Notes under the pieces: generated by a model
The model's database searches: none
The model's input: the letters and a program-made list of their open reading frames with translations, nothing else
Told to the model about the DNA's origin: nothing
Program-made: the position numbers and the translations under genes
Part shown: positions 1-7,407 of the stretch, in pieces
How positions within the stretch are numbered: position 1 is the stretch's first letter
How the letters are laid out: each line of letters opens with the position of its first letter
DNA from: an uncultured Chromatiaceae bacterium
GTDB lineage: Bacteria; Pseudomonadota; Gammaproteobacteria; Enterobacterales; Alteromonadaceae
Direction: 5' to 3'
Length of the DNA: 39,078 nt
NCBI GenBank assembly: GCA_946482325.1
Contig: CAMLRA010000020.1
Coordinates: forward strand, 1 to 39,078

Positions 1-408
1 CAGCGGTAACGCCATTGCCTGCTGGTAACGACTAAAATCGGCTTCGGTCAGCTGGCGGCCATCGGCATAAAAGCGTGCGGCCTGCGGTCGTTGACTGGTT
101 TGCGCAATAAGGCTGCGCACTTCAGCCCCGGTATAGCTTTGTGGTGCTGTAGCAAAGTCAAACATGCCGGCAGTGCTGCGAAATAACACCGCATTATCAG
201 CCTGAATTTGAGTCGCAGTGCGCAGAATTTGGTCAGGCACCGGGCTTCGCGCCAGCCAGTAATCAACCTGAAGCTGTGCCGGTGTCAGACCCGGAATATC
301 GTGCACAGCGGCGCTGGCTTTGGTCAATGGCAGCCACAACGCACCGGACAACAGCAGATAATGAAAAACGAGGGCGCAACAATACTGACGGAGCTTGCGG
401 CTGTGCAT
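1..408 (-). CDS. NlpC/P60-family peptidoglycan hydrolase, N-terminal part (runs off the left edge)
   Basis: The frame is open from an ATG at 408 to the window edge (136 codons), so only the N-terminus is visible. It starts with a signal peptide: basic n-region (HSRKLR), a hydrophobic stretch to about residue 28, and a likely signal peptidase I site after KASA near residue 33. The next 100 residues (YWLARSPVPDQIL, then FDFATAP, then YTGAEVRSLI, then FYADGRQLTEADF) resemble the N-terminal stabilising domain found in front of SH3b and NlpC/P60 catalytic domains. Such proteins are periplasmic endopeptidases that cut at gamma-D-Glu-diamino acid bonds in wall peptides. The catalytic domain lies outside the window, so the activity is inferred. 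It is divergent from the L,D-transpeptidase-like gene. An AGG eight bases before the ATG may serve as ribosome binding site. Confidence 0.6.
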   Translation of the reverse strand, partial: MHSRKLRQYCCALVFHYLLLSGALWLPLTKASAAVHDIPGLTPAQLQVDYWLARSPVPDQILRTATQIQADNAVLFRSTAGMFDFATAPQSYTGAEVRSLIAQTSQRPQAARFYADGRQLTEADFSRYQQAMALPL

Positions 409-446
409 GGATAAACCTATGACATGGCGGGAATTTTTTATTCAAG

Positions 447-452
447 TATACT
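447..452 (+). promoter_or_regulatory. Candidate -10 element for the L,D-transpeptidase/dacB operon
   Basis: TATACT matches the sigma-70 -10 consensus at 5 of 6 positions, but no good -35 box is visible upstream. If it is used, transcription would start near 459. That argues against the upstream ATG at 424 and for a start at 487 or 508. Confidence 0.3.
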
Positions 453-486
453 GGCCACAGATCAAATGACAAGCGCAGGCGTCCGC

Positions 487-1383
487 ATGACCGTAGCACA
501 GAGCTTGATGAAACATCTTTGTAAATCAATTACTTTTGACATTTTATTTCGCTCGTCAGCGCAGCGCAGACCGCAGCGGCATGTCGCCGGCACTCTGATG
601 TTGGCGCTTGTATTGCTCAGTCATACCGGATGCAGCCAGTCGCCGCAGCCGCCGGCCTCTCCTGATGTAGCTCTAGCGGCAGCGCCGCTGATCCCGCTGA
701 CCACCAGACAACTGGTCATTGTCATCAGCGACAATTGGCAGGCCAGCAGCGGGCGCTTGTATCGGTTTACCCGCAGTACAGGTATGCCATGGCAAGCAGT
801 GGGTCCGGCAAGTGCTGTTGACCTGGGCCGAAACGGCAGCGCCTGGGGACTGGGTTTACATCCGTCGCAACAGGGGCAGCAAAAACAGGAAGGTGACGGT
901 AAAGCGCCAGCAGGCTTGTTCCGCTTAAGCGCCGCTTTTGGAGCTTTGCCGGCAGTGACCACACAGATGCCATACCAACAAATGAGCCGTTTTGACTATT
1001 GTATTGACGTGCCGACGTCACCTTTGTACAACCAGACGTTGGATGTCCGGCAGTATCGGCCGGAATGGACCGCCGGCAGCTCAGAGCCAATGCGGCGTGA
1101 CCTGATGGAAACACCGGATGCGGTGTATCAGCAAGGTTTGTTTGTCGACCACAATTTTAGTGACGGCGAGGCCCGCCAGACGGGTGCCGGCAGCTGTATT
1201 TTTCTGCATCAAAAGGCCGCCAATGGCCGGAAAACCGCCGGTTGTACAGCTCTAGAGCCGGCAGCACTCAGTGCGTTGCTGCAGTGGCTGGACCCGCAAA
1301 AAGCACCGCTTTATCTGCTATTGCCTGTCGCAGAATACCGCCGCCTGCAGCAGGAATGGCAATTACCGGTGCTGGCCGAATGA
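487..1383 (+). CDS. L,D-transpeptidase-like (YkuD/COG3786-type) lipoprotein
   Basis: About 298 residues. A hydrophobic segment ending in LLSHTGC (around residue 50) looks like a lipobox, so the protein is probably a membrane-anchored lipoprotein. The body has EGDGKAPAGLFRL, typical of the substrate-side strand of YkuD-fold enzymes, and near the C-terminus FLHQ followed by TAGCTAL. The Cys in TAGC is the expected nucleophile. The usual SHGC motif reads TAGC, so the residue before Gly-Cys is Ala rather than His, as in the divergent COG3786 branch. YkuD enzymes make or trim L,D (mDAP) peptide bonds in the periplasm. The start is uncertain: 487 has an AGG seven bases upstream, 508 has only a weak AGAG, and 424 lies upstream of a likely -10 box. 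It overlaps dacB by 4 bp (ATGA), so the two are probably translationally coupled. Confidence 0.7.
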   Translation: MTVAQSLMKHLCKSITFDILFRSSAQRRPQRHVAGTLMLALVLLSHTGCSQSPQPPASPDVALAAAPLIPLTTRQLVIVISDNWQASSGRLYRFTRSTGMPWQAVGPASAVDLGRNGSAWGLGLHPSQQGQQKQEGDGKAPAGLFRLSAAFGALPAVTTQMPYQQMSRFDYCIDVPTSPLYNQTLDVRQYRPEWTAGSSEPMRRDLMETPDAVYQQGLFVDHNFSDGEARQTGAGSCIFLHQKAANGRKTAGCTALEPAALSALLQWLDPQKAPLYLLLPVAEYRRLQQEWQLPVLAE

Positions 1384-2924
1384 CGTCAGAGACAAGTGGA
1401 GTGACCTCAGCAGTGTACTTACTCAAACAGATATTCCGGTTGATGCCTTTTTGTAGCCTGCTCTTGTGGTTAAGCGGTTGTGCCAGTCAGCCGGACGCTC
1501 AGCTGCGTCAGCAACTCACCCAACAAATTCAGGCGGCCGGGTTACAGCCTGATCAAGTCGCGCTGCTGGTCATGCCGGTGGCTGCCGGGCCTCAGAACAG
1601 GCCATTGATTGCACACAATGCGGATTTATTGATGCAACCGGCCAGTACGTTAAAACTGCTGACCAGCGCGGTCGCCTTAGACCAGTTGGGCCCGTTATGG
1701 CGTGGCGAAACTGAACTGCTGGTCGACCCTGCCGATTTGACGAAGGCGCGGCATCAAGGTGTGCTGCGTCAGCCGTTGTTTGTGCGCGGGAAAGGCAATC
1801 CGGATCTGGATTACGCGGCGCTGTCGTTTTTACTAGCGCAGTTATACAACGAAGGTGTGCGCGACCTGCAAGGCGGTGTGGTGCTGGACCGCAGCTGGTT
1901 TCATCCGGCCTTGCCCGACCCGGCTGCGCCGGCTTTTGATGAGTCGCCGCGCGCCCGCTACAACCATATCCCGGATGCGTTGAGCCTGAATCAGCAAATG
2001 GTGCAGCTGCGGCTACAAAGCGACGCCAACACAGTGCGGCTCAGTACGTTGCCGGCATTTGCGGATCTGGAACTTAGTGCGCAGCTTCGCCTGACCGACA
2101 GCCGCTGTGATCAATTTAATGGCCAGCGCCTGCAACTGAACGAACAAGCCCTGCCCGATGGCCGCATCAGGCTGGTGCTGCGGGGGGAATTTCCACGCCA
2201 TTGTTTGCATGAAGAAGACGCCGCCTGGTTAAGCCGTGAGGCGCAGTGGCAACTCAGCCTGCAGCAGTTCTGGCGCCAGCTTGGCGGCAACATAACAACG
2301 CCGCTGAAGGTCCACCAGGGACAGACGCCGGCCGGAGCATTAGTGGTGGCGCAGCATTTCAGCCGACCTTTGCCGCAATTGCTGCAGCAGCTGAATAAAA
2401 ACTCCGACAATGGCCTGGCACGTACTTTGGCTCTGCAACTCGGGGCACAGTATCAAAGCGTTCAGCAAGAAAATGAGCAAATCGCAGAAAAGCTTGCAGC
2501 AACTGACAGCGTTGAGGCGGCAGAGCAGATGGTAAAAAGCTGGCTCAAACAGCGGCAATTACCGGCAGAAGGACTGGTGTTGGATAATGGCTCGGGTTTG
2601 TCTCGTCAGGCACGGACCAGCGCCAGTCAGCTGGCCGCATTGTTGCAATATGCCTGGCAACAACCCTGGGGACTGGATTTAGCCAGTAGTTTGCCGCGCG
2701 CCGGTACCGATGGCACTTTGCAGAACAGGATGCGGACGTCAGTGGCGCGCGACCGTGCGCGGTTAAAAACCGGCACTTTACGCAATGGCACCGGCCTTGC
2801 CGGTTATGTGTTTGACCGTCAGCAACGGCCTTGGATTTTTGTTGGTCTGGTCAATGCCGAACAAGGCGTGGTCAAAGGCCGGTCTTTGTTAGATCAATGG
2901 GTGCAACAGGTCAGCCAGTTTTAA
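1380..2924 (+). CDS. dacB: D-alanyl-D-alanine carboxypeptidase/endopeptidase, PBP4 type (lipoprotein)
   Basis: A 514-residue protein of the peptidase S13 (DacB/PBP4) family. These enzymes cut terminal D-Ala from pentapeptides and D-Ala-mDAP cross-links in the periplasm. All three penicillin-binding motifs are visible: SxxK as STLK (Ser89), SxN as SDN (342-344), and KTG (463-465). The sequence between the first two motifs is long, as expected for the extra domains of PBP4. The N-terminus contains LLLWLSGC, a lipobox, so it appears lipid-anchored rather than freely soluble like E. coli PBP4. The ATG at 1380 overlaps the preceding stop as ATGA and precedes the signal sequence, which supports this start. 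GTG codons at 1398 and 1413 are alternatives. It converges on the aminotransferase gene with 17 bp between the stops. Confidence 0.9.
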   Translation: MTSETSGVTSAVYLLKQIFRLMPFCSLLLWLSGCASQPDAQLRQQLTQQIQAAGLQPDQVALLVMPVAAGPQNRPLIAHNADLLMQPASTLKLLTSAVALDQLGPLWRGETELLVDPADLTKARHQGVLRQPLFVRGKGNPDLDYAALSFLLAQLYNEGVRDLQGGVVLDRSWFHPALPDPAAPAFDESPRARYNHIPDALSLNQQMVQLRLQSDANTVRLSTLPAFADLELSAQLRLTDSRCDQFNGQRLQLNEQALPDGRIRLVLRGEFPRHCLHEEDAAWLSREAQWQLSLQQFWRQLGGNITTPLKVHQGQTPAGALVVAQHFSRPLPQLLQQLNKNSDNGLARTLALQLGAQYQSVQQENEQIAEKLAATDSVEAAEQMVKSWLKQRQLPAEGLVLDNGSGLSRQARTSASQLAALLQYAWQQPWGLDLASSLPRAGTDGTLQNRMRTSVARDRARLKTGTLRNGTGLAGYVFDRQQRPWIFVGLVNAEQGVVKGRSLLDQWVQQVSQF

Positions 2925-2933
2925 CTGGCTGAC
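2910..2933. repeat. Perfect 11-bp inverted repeat spanning the dacB stop codon
   Basis: The arms GTCAGCCAGTT and AACTGGCTGAC are separated by only 2 bp and enclose the TAA stop. It could form a stable RNA hairpin at the 3' end of dacB. No T-run follows on either strand, so it is not a canonical intrinsic terminator. It may protect or end converging transcripts. Confidence 0.6.
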
Positions 2934-2935
2934 TG

Positions 2936-2952
2936 TCAGCGTCAGACGCTGA
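2936..2952. repeat. Second inverted repeat, at the end of the aminotransferase gene
   Basis: TCAGCGT and ACGCTGA are separated by CAG and overlap the TGA stop of the minus-strand aminotransferase. It lies 2 bp from the repeat at the dacB stop, so each converging gene ends in its own hairpin. There is no T-run. Confidence 0.5.
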
Positions 2953-3799
2953 ATTTATACGAGGTAAACAACTGCTGTGCCTGATACCACAGTGGCCCAA
3001 CTTGTCCAAACCCGACCGGCACACCATCAATGGCAACAACAGGTACGACCTCTTTGGACGAACTGGTCAGCCAGACTTCGTCAGCGCTCAGTACCTCCGC
3101 TTTGCTGATCACCCGCTCCTGCACTTCGATAGCGCTGTAACTGCGCAGAATATGCAGCAACAACAATCGGGTGATGCCCGGCAGGATTTGATGGTCCAGC
3201 GGCGGCGTGCTGACCACGCCATCTTTGACGATAAAAGCAGTACAGGAACTGCCTTCCGTTAATTCATCGCGCTCATTAAATAACAGCGTTTCCTGAGCAC
3301 CTGCATCGACTGCTTGTTGGTGATGTAACACGTTCCCGAGCAGTGCGGTTGATTTGATATGGCAACGTTTCCAGCGCAAATCTGTAGCCGTAATGACCTG
3401 CATCGGTTTGGCGCTGCCAGGAAGGCCGTTTGGCGGCGGATTAATGGCAAAAGTAAAAGCAAACACGGTTGGACTCACGCCGTTTGGAAAGGCGTGGCCG
3501 CGTTTAATGTCAGCACCGCGTGAAACCTGCAGATACACAGCAAGATCGCCCTGACCGTTACGCTGTAACAGGTCGTCAATCAGCGCGAGCCAGCGGCTGT
3601 GATCCCACGCCAGTTCGATGCCAATCTCAGCAAGGCCCCGTTGCAACCGGTCGATATGCGGATTGAAGCCCACCAGCTTGCCCTGATAACTCGGGATCAC
3701 TTCATAAATGCCGTCGCCAAACAAAAAACCGCGATCCATCGGTGAAATACGCGCTTCACTGGCCGGCATAAAACTGCCATTTAAGAAGACTTCAGACAA
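2942..3799 (-). CDS. dat: D-amino acid aminotransferase (D-alanine:2-oxoglutarate type)
   Basis: A 285-residue fold-type IV PLP aminotransferase. VFLNGSFMPASEARISPMD and RGFLFGDGIYEVIP near the N-terminus and HIKSTALLGNV (PLP-binding Lys149) are typical of D-amino acid transaminases. The family interconverts D-Ala plus 2-oxoglutarate with pyruvate plus D-Glu. I place the start at the TTG at 3799: AAGGA lies 7 bases upstream, the family N-terminus (SEVFLNG) begins there, and the resulting length is standard. The upstream in-frame ATG at 3892 would add 31 atypical residues inside the preceding gene. It is the last gene of a five-gene operon, 10 nt after the DUF4392 stop, whose TAA is part of the ribosome binding site. 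Branched-chain aminotransferase or aminodeoxychorismate lyase are less likely. Confidence 0.85.
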   Translation of the reverse strand: MSEVFLNGSFMPASEARISPMDRGFLFGDGIYEVIPSYQGKLVGFNPHIDRLQRGLAEIGIELAWDHSRWLALIDDLLQRNGQGDLAVYLQVSRGADIKRGHAFPNGVSPTVFAFTFAINPPPNGLPGSAKPMQVITATDLRWKRCHIKSTALLGNVLHHQQAVDAGAQETLLFNERDELTEGSSCTAFIVKDGVVSTPPLDHQILPGITRLLLLHILRSYSAIEVQERVISKAEVLSADEVWLTSSSKEVVPVVAIDGVPVGFGQVGPLWYQAQQLFTSYKFSV

Positions 3800-3809
3800 G
3801 GCACTGTCC

Positions 3810-4697
3810 TTAAACCGGCGCGGGCCGGTGTTGTTGATAAAGTTGATAAATGTGCTGGCATAACGCAATGCCAACTTCTGGCGCGAGGCCATCTTCGGTC
3901 AGAGTATTTTGCCGGGTCACCCCATCCACGCTGCCATGTGCTGATAAAAATTGCAGCACTGGTTTTGCATCGCAACAAGCAAACAAATCCAGGCCACTTT
4001 GCAGCGACCAAAAACAGGCCAGACCATAAGCGGCCCAGTTTGAGACATCCGCGACAAGTAATTCGTCACAGCAGGTTAGCGCTGGCCTGATCTCAAGTGC
4101 GCCAATGGTATCGGCGATATTGCCCATGCCTATTTCGTTGCCACCGTCGCCGATACCGACAGTGGCGACGCCTGAGTCGCGTGCCAGTTGTACCAATATG
4201 TCCAAATCGGCAACCCTGCTGCTGATATCTTCATGGCACATATTGTAATAACGCCCATCGGCGGCTTTACCGGGTCTTTCGATACAAAGCAGTGCGGCTG
4301 GCTGATAAGTTGTCAGCAGTTCAATAGCGCGGCTACGGCCATCAGAGCCAAGTGGCATCTGTTCTACCTGAAAGTCCCGCTGCAGCGCAGTATACAAAGG
4401 GTCACCACACACCAGCACTGGCTTGATACCAAGGTGTCTCAACATGCGGTAGATGGCGATAGCGCCGACCGGGCCGTCGGTTTCAAAAGTGCCGGCCACC
4501 GGAAAACCGGTACCAATCAGCACGTGTTGGTCAGGCCTAAATAGCAAAGCAGCCGCCCGAGCCAGATATCCGGGCCGCAGCGCCTGGCGCGCCAACTCCA
4601 TACCGCGCAGGTTACGCTCAACCATCAAACCTTCTATCTGCTGGCTGAGCCGCAGAACTGCTTGTGACGCGACTGTTGTGGGCTCTGTTGCTGCCAT
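3810..4697 (-). CDS. DUF4392 protein: D-glutamate cyclase, C-terminal-type domain
   Basis: A 295-residue soluble protein of the DUF4392 family, which forms the C-terminal part of human mitochondrial D-glutamate cyclase (DGLUCY, C14orf159). That enzyme converts D-Glu to 5-oxo-D-proline and water. Family hallmarks are GTGFPVAGTFETDGPVGA (about residues 62-79), ERPG followed by DGRYYNM, and VGIGDGGNEIGMGNI (about 189-203). Acidic and Gly-rich residues in the last motif are likely catalytic or metal-binding, which is inference. Its ATG directly follows the pxpC stop (TAAATG). The other DGLUCY half, DUF1445, is the first gene of the same operon, which supports a D-Glu role. The activity of this stand-alone bacterial form is inferred from the family. 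Confidence 0.82.
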   Translation of the reverse strand: MAATEPTTVASQAVLRLSQQIEGLMVERNLRGMELARQALRPGYLARAAALLFRPDQHVLIGTGFPVAGTFETDGPVGAIAIYRMLRHLGIKPVLVCGDPLYTALQRDFQVEQMPLGSDGRSRAIELLTTYQPAALLCIERPGKAADGRYYNMCHEDISSRVADLDILVQLARDSGVATVGIGDGGNEIGMGNIADTIGALEIRPALTCCDELLVADVSNWAAYGLACFWSLQSGLDLFACCDAKPVLQFLSAHGSVDGVTRQNTLTEDGLAPEVGIALCQHIYQLYQQHRPAPV

Positions 4698-5732
4698 TTA
4701 GTTGCCCATTTGGCGAATTTCTGTGCTAGCGCCAGCTTGTACCCACTGCGCCGCCAGATGGTCCAGCTGCTGTTGTAAAGCCAGTAAGCGCTGCCGTTCC
4801 TGCAACACTGCTGTTGGCGCGTCCAGCCAATAAAACCTGACCAAATCGCCGGTCATCAACTGACCAAGCTGTTCACAGGCGCCGCGGGTTAAGGCGCCGG
4901 TTTTGGGATAACCGCCAATGGTCTGATGGTCGTTTAACATCACAATTGGCAAACCGTTGGGTGGAAGTTGCATCGCACCTAAACAAATGCCTTCAGAATA
5001 AAGCGATTGCGCCCGGACCGGCAAAGGTTCGCCGCCAAGCAACATGCCCATGCGGTCGCTGCGCGCTGTGACGCGAAATAACCGCTGTGGCAATATCCGA
5101 ATCAGCTGTGGGTCCAACTGGTCGAGCTGCGCCCCACCAACCAGTGCTAATGCACGAATGCTGTGATGGTGATAATGCTGATGATAAGGCAAAGACAGCT
5201 GCGGGTCCGGTTGCCGCCAGGGCTGACAAGCCAGTAAAGCACCAACAGTGACCGCGCTGCCCTGCCCATCTGGCCCGCCTACTTTTTCCCGCAGCACTGT
5301 GGCAACACTGCCGCAGATGAGCGGGGCTGCAAAGCCGCCGGCGACAGCGAGATAGGCCCTGGCGCCGGCCCGGCTGTAGCCGATTTCAAGTAAATCCCCT
5401 GCCTGCAATAACAAAGTGCGGTATCTTGCCACCGGCTGACGATTAAGCAGCAATGGCATCGCAGCGCCAGTCAGCGCAACCAATACCGGTTGTTCAGCCC
5501 GAAAAGCCACTGCCCCCAGCGTGATCTCCAGCACCGGTGGACAAATACCAGTCACATTGTTGTGATTACCGACCAGCGCATTGGCCAGTCGCGCTGCAGT
5601 TAAATCGACAGCGCCACCCTGCGTCAGGCCGGCAGCCGCGCCACCAAAACGGCCAGCATCCTGCAATTGTACGCCGCTATGGCTCTGCAACACCCAAAGG
5701 CCGGATGTGCTGGCTGGTCGTTGCTGTGTCAT
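4698..5732 (-). CDS. pxpC: 5-oxoprolinase subunit C (KipA/biotin-dependent carboxyltransferase-like)
   Basis: A 344-residue PxpC (YbgK/KipA) homologue. Visible hallmarks are the VQLQDAGRFG opening, GAVDLTAARLANALVGN, YLAVAGGF, GSVATVLREKVGG, and LNDHQTIGGYPKTG toward the end. In E. coli, PxpA, PxpB and PxpC together hydrolyse 5-oxo-L-proline to L-Glu with ATP. The ATG overlaps the pxpB stop by 4 bp (ATGA), so the two subunits are likely made in stoichiometric amounts. No PxpA lies in this operon or window. The same fold occurs in urea amidolyase and allophanate hydrolase accessory domains, but a separate C subunit beside B and two D-Glu cyclase genes favours 5-oxoproline chemistry. Confidence 0.85.
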   Translation of the reverse strand: MTQQRPASTSGLWVLQSHSGVQLQDAGRFGGAAAGLTQGGAVDLTAARLANALVGNHNNVTGICPPVLEITLGAVAFRAEQPVLVALTGAAMPLLLNRQPVARYRTLLLQAGDLLEIGYSRAGARAYLAVAGGFAAPLICGSVATVLREKVGGPDGQGSAVTVGALLACQPWRQPDPQLSLPYHQHYHHHSIRALALVGGAQLDQLDPQLIRILPQRLFRVTARSDRMGMLLGGEPLPVRAQSLYSEGICLGAMQLPPNGLPIVMLNDHQTIGGYPKTGALTRGACEQLGQLMTGDLVRFYWLDAPTAVLQERQRLLALQQQLDHLAAQWVQAGASTEIRQMGN

Positions 5733-6460
5733 AGCCGGCCACCTAAACGCAAAAACTCGGCCCGCTCGACCGGGACAAAACGCACGGTATCACCAACGGC
5801 AAAAGGCATCATCGGGCTGGCGTTTAAATCAAATAACGCCGTTGGGCAGTTGCCCAGCAGGCGCCAGCCACCGGGCGATGCCGCCGGGTACACGGCGGTT
5901 TGCCGATCGGCAATAGCGACACTCCCGGCGGCAACCAGCGGCCTCGGTGTCTCAAGCCGTGGTGTCTGCAGACGCTCGTCGATAAAACCAAGATAAGCAA
6001 AACCCGGCGCAAAACCGATGGCATACACCTGATACGGCTGATTGCTGTGTAAGTGGATGAGCTCTGTCACACTGAGTTGATGCAGCGCCGCAACTTCCCG
6101 CAGATCAGGGCCGGTCTCTGCGCTGTAATAACACGGCAGTTCAATGATTTTGCCTGCTGCGGCGCTATCAGTCGGCTGGAACAACCAGGCGCTGGCGCTG
6201 ATGATCTGTTGGCTGATGTGCTGATGGTCGGTTTTTAGTACATCAAAAATCAACAGCATGGATGTATAAGAAGGCACTAACTCAAGCAACCCATCACCAA
6301 GTAACAGCGGCAGCTGTATCCGCAAATGTTGCAGCAGCTGCATCAGCTCAGGACCGGGGCCGTCAGGTGCGAGGGGCGACAAATCCAGCAGTAATGCCTG
6401 TTCGCTGTGGACACAAAGCCGCACTGGCATGTCCGTGCTCAAAGTCCAGTTCAGACGCAT
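5729..6460 (-). CDS. pxpB: 5-oxoprolinase subunit B (KipI-like)
   Basis: A 243-residue PxpB (YbgJ/KipI) homologue. The C-terminal half carries the family signature: GFAPGFAYLGFIDERLQTPR, VAAGSVAIADRQTAVYP, SPGGWRLLGN and GDTVRFVPV. PxpB pairs with PxpC in ATP-dependent 5-oxoproline hydrolysis. In Bacillus the same pair was named KipI/KipA for its effect on the sporulation kinase KinA, a role that would not apply here. The ATG directly follows the DUF1445 stop (TAGATG), so it is read on the same transcript and probably by coupled translation. The N-terminal 90 residues are less conserved, as is usual. Confidence 0.85.
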   Translation of the reverse strand: MRLNWTLSTDMPVRLCVHSEQALLLDLSPLAPDGPGPELMQLLQHLRIQLPLLLGDGLLELVPSYTSMLLIFDVLKTDHQHISQQIISASAWLFQPTDSAAAGKIIELPCYYSAETGPDLREVAALHQLSVTELIHLHSNQPYQVYAIGFAPGFAYLGFIDERLQTPRLETPRPLVAAGSVAIADRQTAVYPAASPGGWRLLGNCPTALFDLNASPMMPFAVGDTVRFVPVERAEFLRLGGRL

Positions 6461-7255
6461 CTACAGCACCGCCAGACTGGCGTTGGTCAAGTCCGTCACC
6501 AGCATACAACCCGGACTGTGGCTAAAAGCTAAGTCAGGTCTGGCGTGACGAATAGCAACCTGCGGCGTGACGCCACAGGCCCAGAACACCGGCAGTTCGT
6601 CAGCGCGGATGCTGACCGCATCGCCATAGTCGGGTTGATGAATATCACGAATACCAATCAGGGCCGGGTTGCCCAGATGCACAGGCGCGCCATGCACAGT
6701 CGGATAGCGGCTACAAATCTGAATGGCGCGGATCGCATCAGCTGCTACCATCGGCCGCATACTGACGACCATCTGGCCCTGAAACGGCCCGACCGGTGTG
6801 AGTCTGAGATTAGTGTTATACATCGGCACGTTTTTTTGTTCGCTTTGGTGACGCAGTTCAATCCCGGCTTGTTGTAGTGCATCTTCAAAGGAAAACGAGC
6901 AGCCCAGCAGAAAACTGACCATATCAGCACGCCAGTACGGTGATAAATCGGGCACACTTTCTGCCAGCGTACCATCACGGAACAGGTTGTAACGCGGGGC
7001 ATCGCGGCGGATGTCGAGTGTATGCCCCCCGACCAGCATTTCATATTGACCAGGGCGTTCTGCCACCGCAATTAACGGGCAAGGTTTGGGGTTGGCGAAA
7101 CAAAACTTGAGGAAATCAGCGGCTAAAACTTCAGGCAATATCGCCAGATTGGCCTGCACATAACCATTGGCGAGACCTGCAGTTGGCCCCTGTAACAAAC
7201 CTTGCCGGGCAGCTAAGCGCACGGCCTGTGGCGTTGAGCTGGCGTTTAGTTGCAT
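6461..7255 (-). CDS. DUF1445/UPF0317 protein: D-glutamate cyclase N-terminal-type domain (putative hydro-lyase)
   Basis: A 264-residue member of DUF1445 (UPF0317), often annotated as putative hydro-lyase and homologous to the N-terminal half of animal DGLUCY. Typical motifs are LLGCSFSFEDALQQAG, RLTPVGPFQGQMVVSMRP, HLGNPALIGI and FWACGVTPQ. I chose the ATG at 7255 because AGAGGAA lies 6 bases upstream and the 264-residue length fits the family. An earlier in-frame ATG at 7312 would add 19 residues without a ribosome binding site. It is the first gene of the operon and is divergent from amiD. Its place beside pxpBC and DUF4392 suggests a part in D-Glu/5-oxoproline conversion. Its exact reaction as a separate polypeptide is unknown. 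Confidence 0.82.
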   Translation of the reverse strand: MQLNASSTPQAVRLAARQGLLQGPTAGLANGYVQANLAILPEVLAADFLKFCFANPKPCPLIAVAERPGQYEMLVGGHTLDIRRDAPRYNLFRDGTLAESVPDLSPYWRADMVSFLLGCSFSFEDALQQAGIELRHQSEQKNVPMYNTNLRLTPVGPFQGQMVVSMRPMVAADAIRAIQICSRYPTVHGAPVHLGNPALIGIRDIHQPDYGDAVSIRADELPVFWACGVTPQVAIRHARPDLAFSHSPGCMLVTDLTNASLAVL

Positions 7256-7282
7256 CGGTGTTCCTCTGGCTTGGTTAGGTTC

Positions 7283-7290
7283 TGTATACA
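7283..7290. promoter_or_regulatory. TGTATACA palindrome in the divergent DUF1445/amiD promoter region
   Basis: An 8-bp perfect palindrome lies 27 bases upstream of the DUF1445 start codon. Read on the minus strand, TATACA could serve as a weak -10 box. GTATAC-cored palindromes are also typical of GntR-family operators. With a single copy and no flanking symmetry this is only a candidate. Confidence 0.25.
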
Positions 7291-7407
7291 CTGGCATAAC
7301 CGCTGTGCGCATGCCAATGATAAAATGCTGAAAAACAACAAATATCCCGATAGAATGGCGGGGCTACGCACGCCTGTGGTGCGCAGTTATTAAGTGTGAG
7401 GTTGCTG

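Noticed and set aside
424..486. Earlier ATG for the L,D-transpeptidase-like gene
   Set aside because: It has no ribosome site and lies upstream of the best -10 box.
3800..3892. Upstream ATG extension of the D-amino acid aminotransferase
   Set aside because: It lies within the DUF4392 gene and lacks family similarity. The TTG at 3799 has the ribosome site and the right N-terminus.
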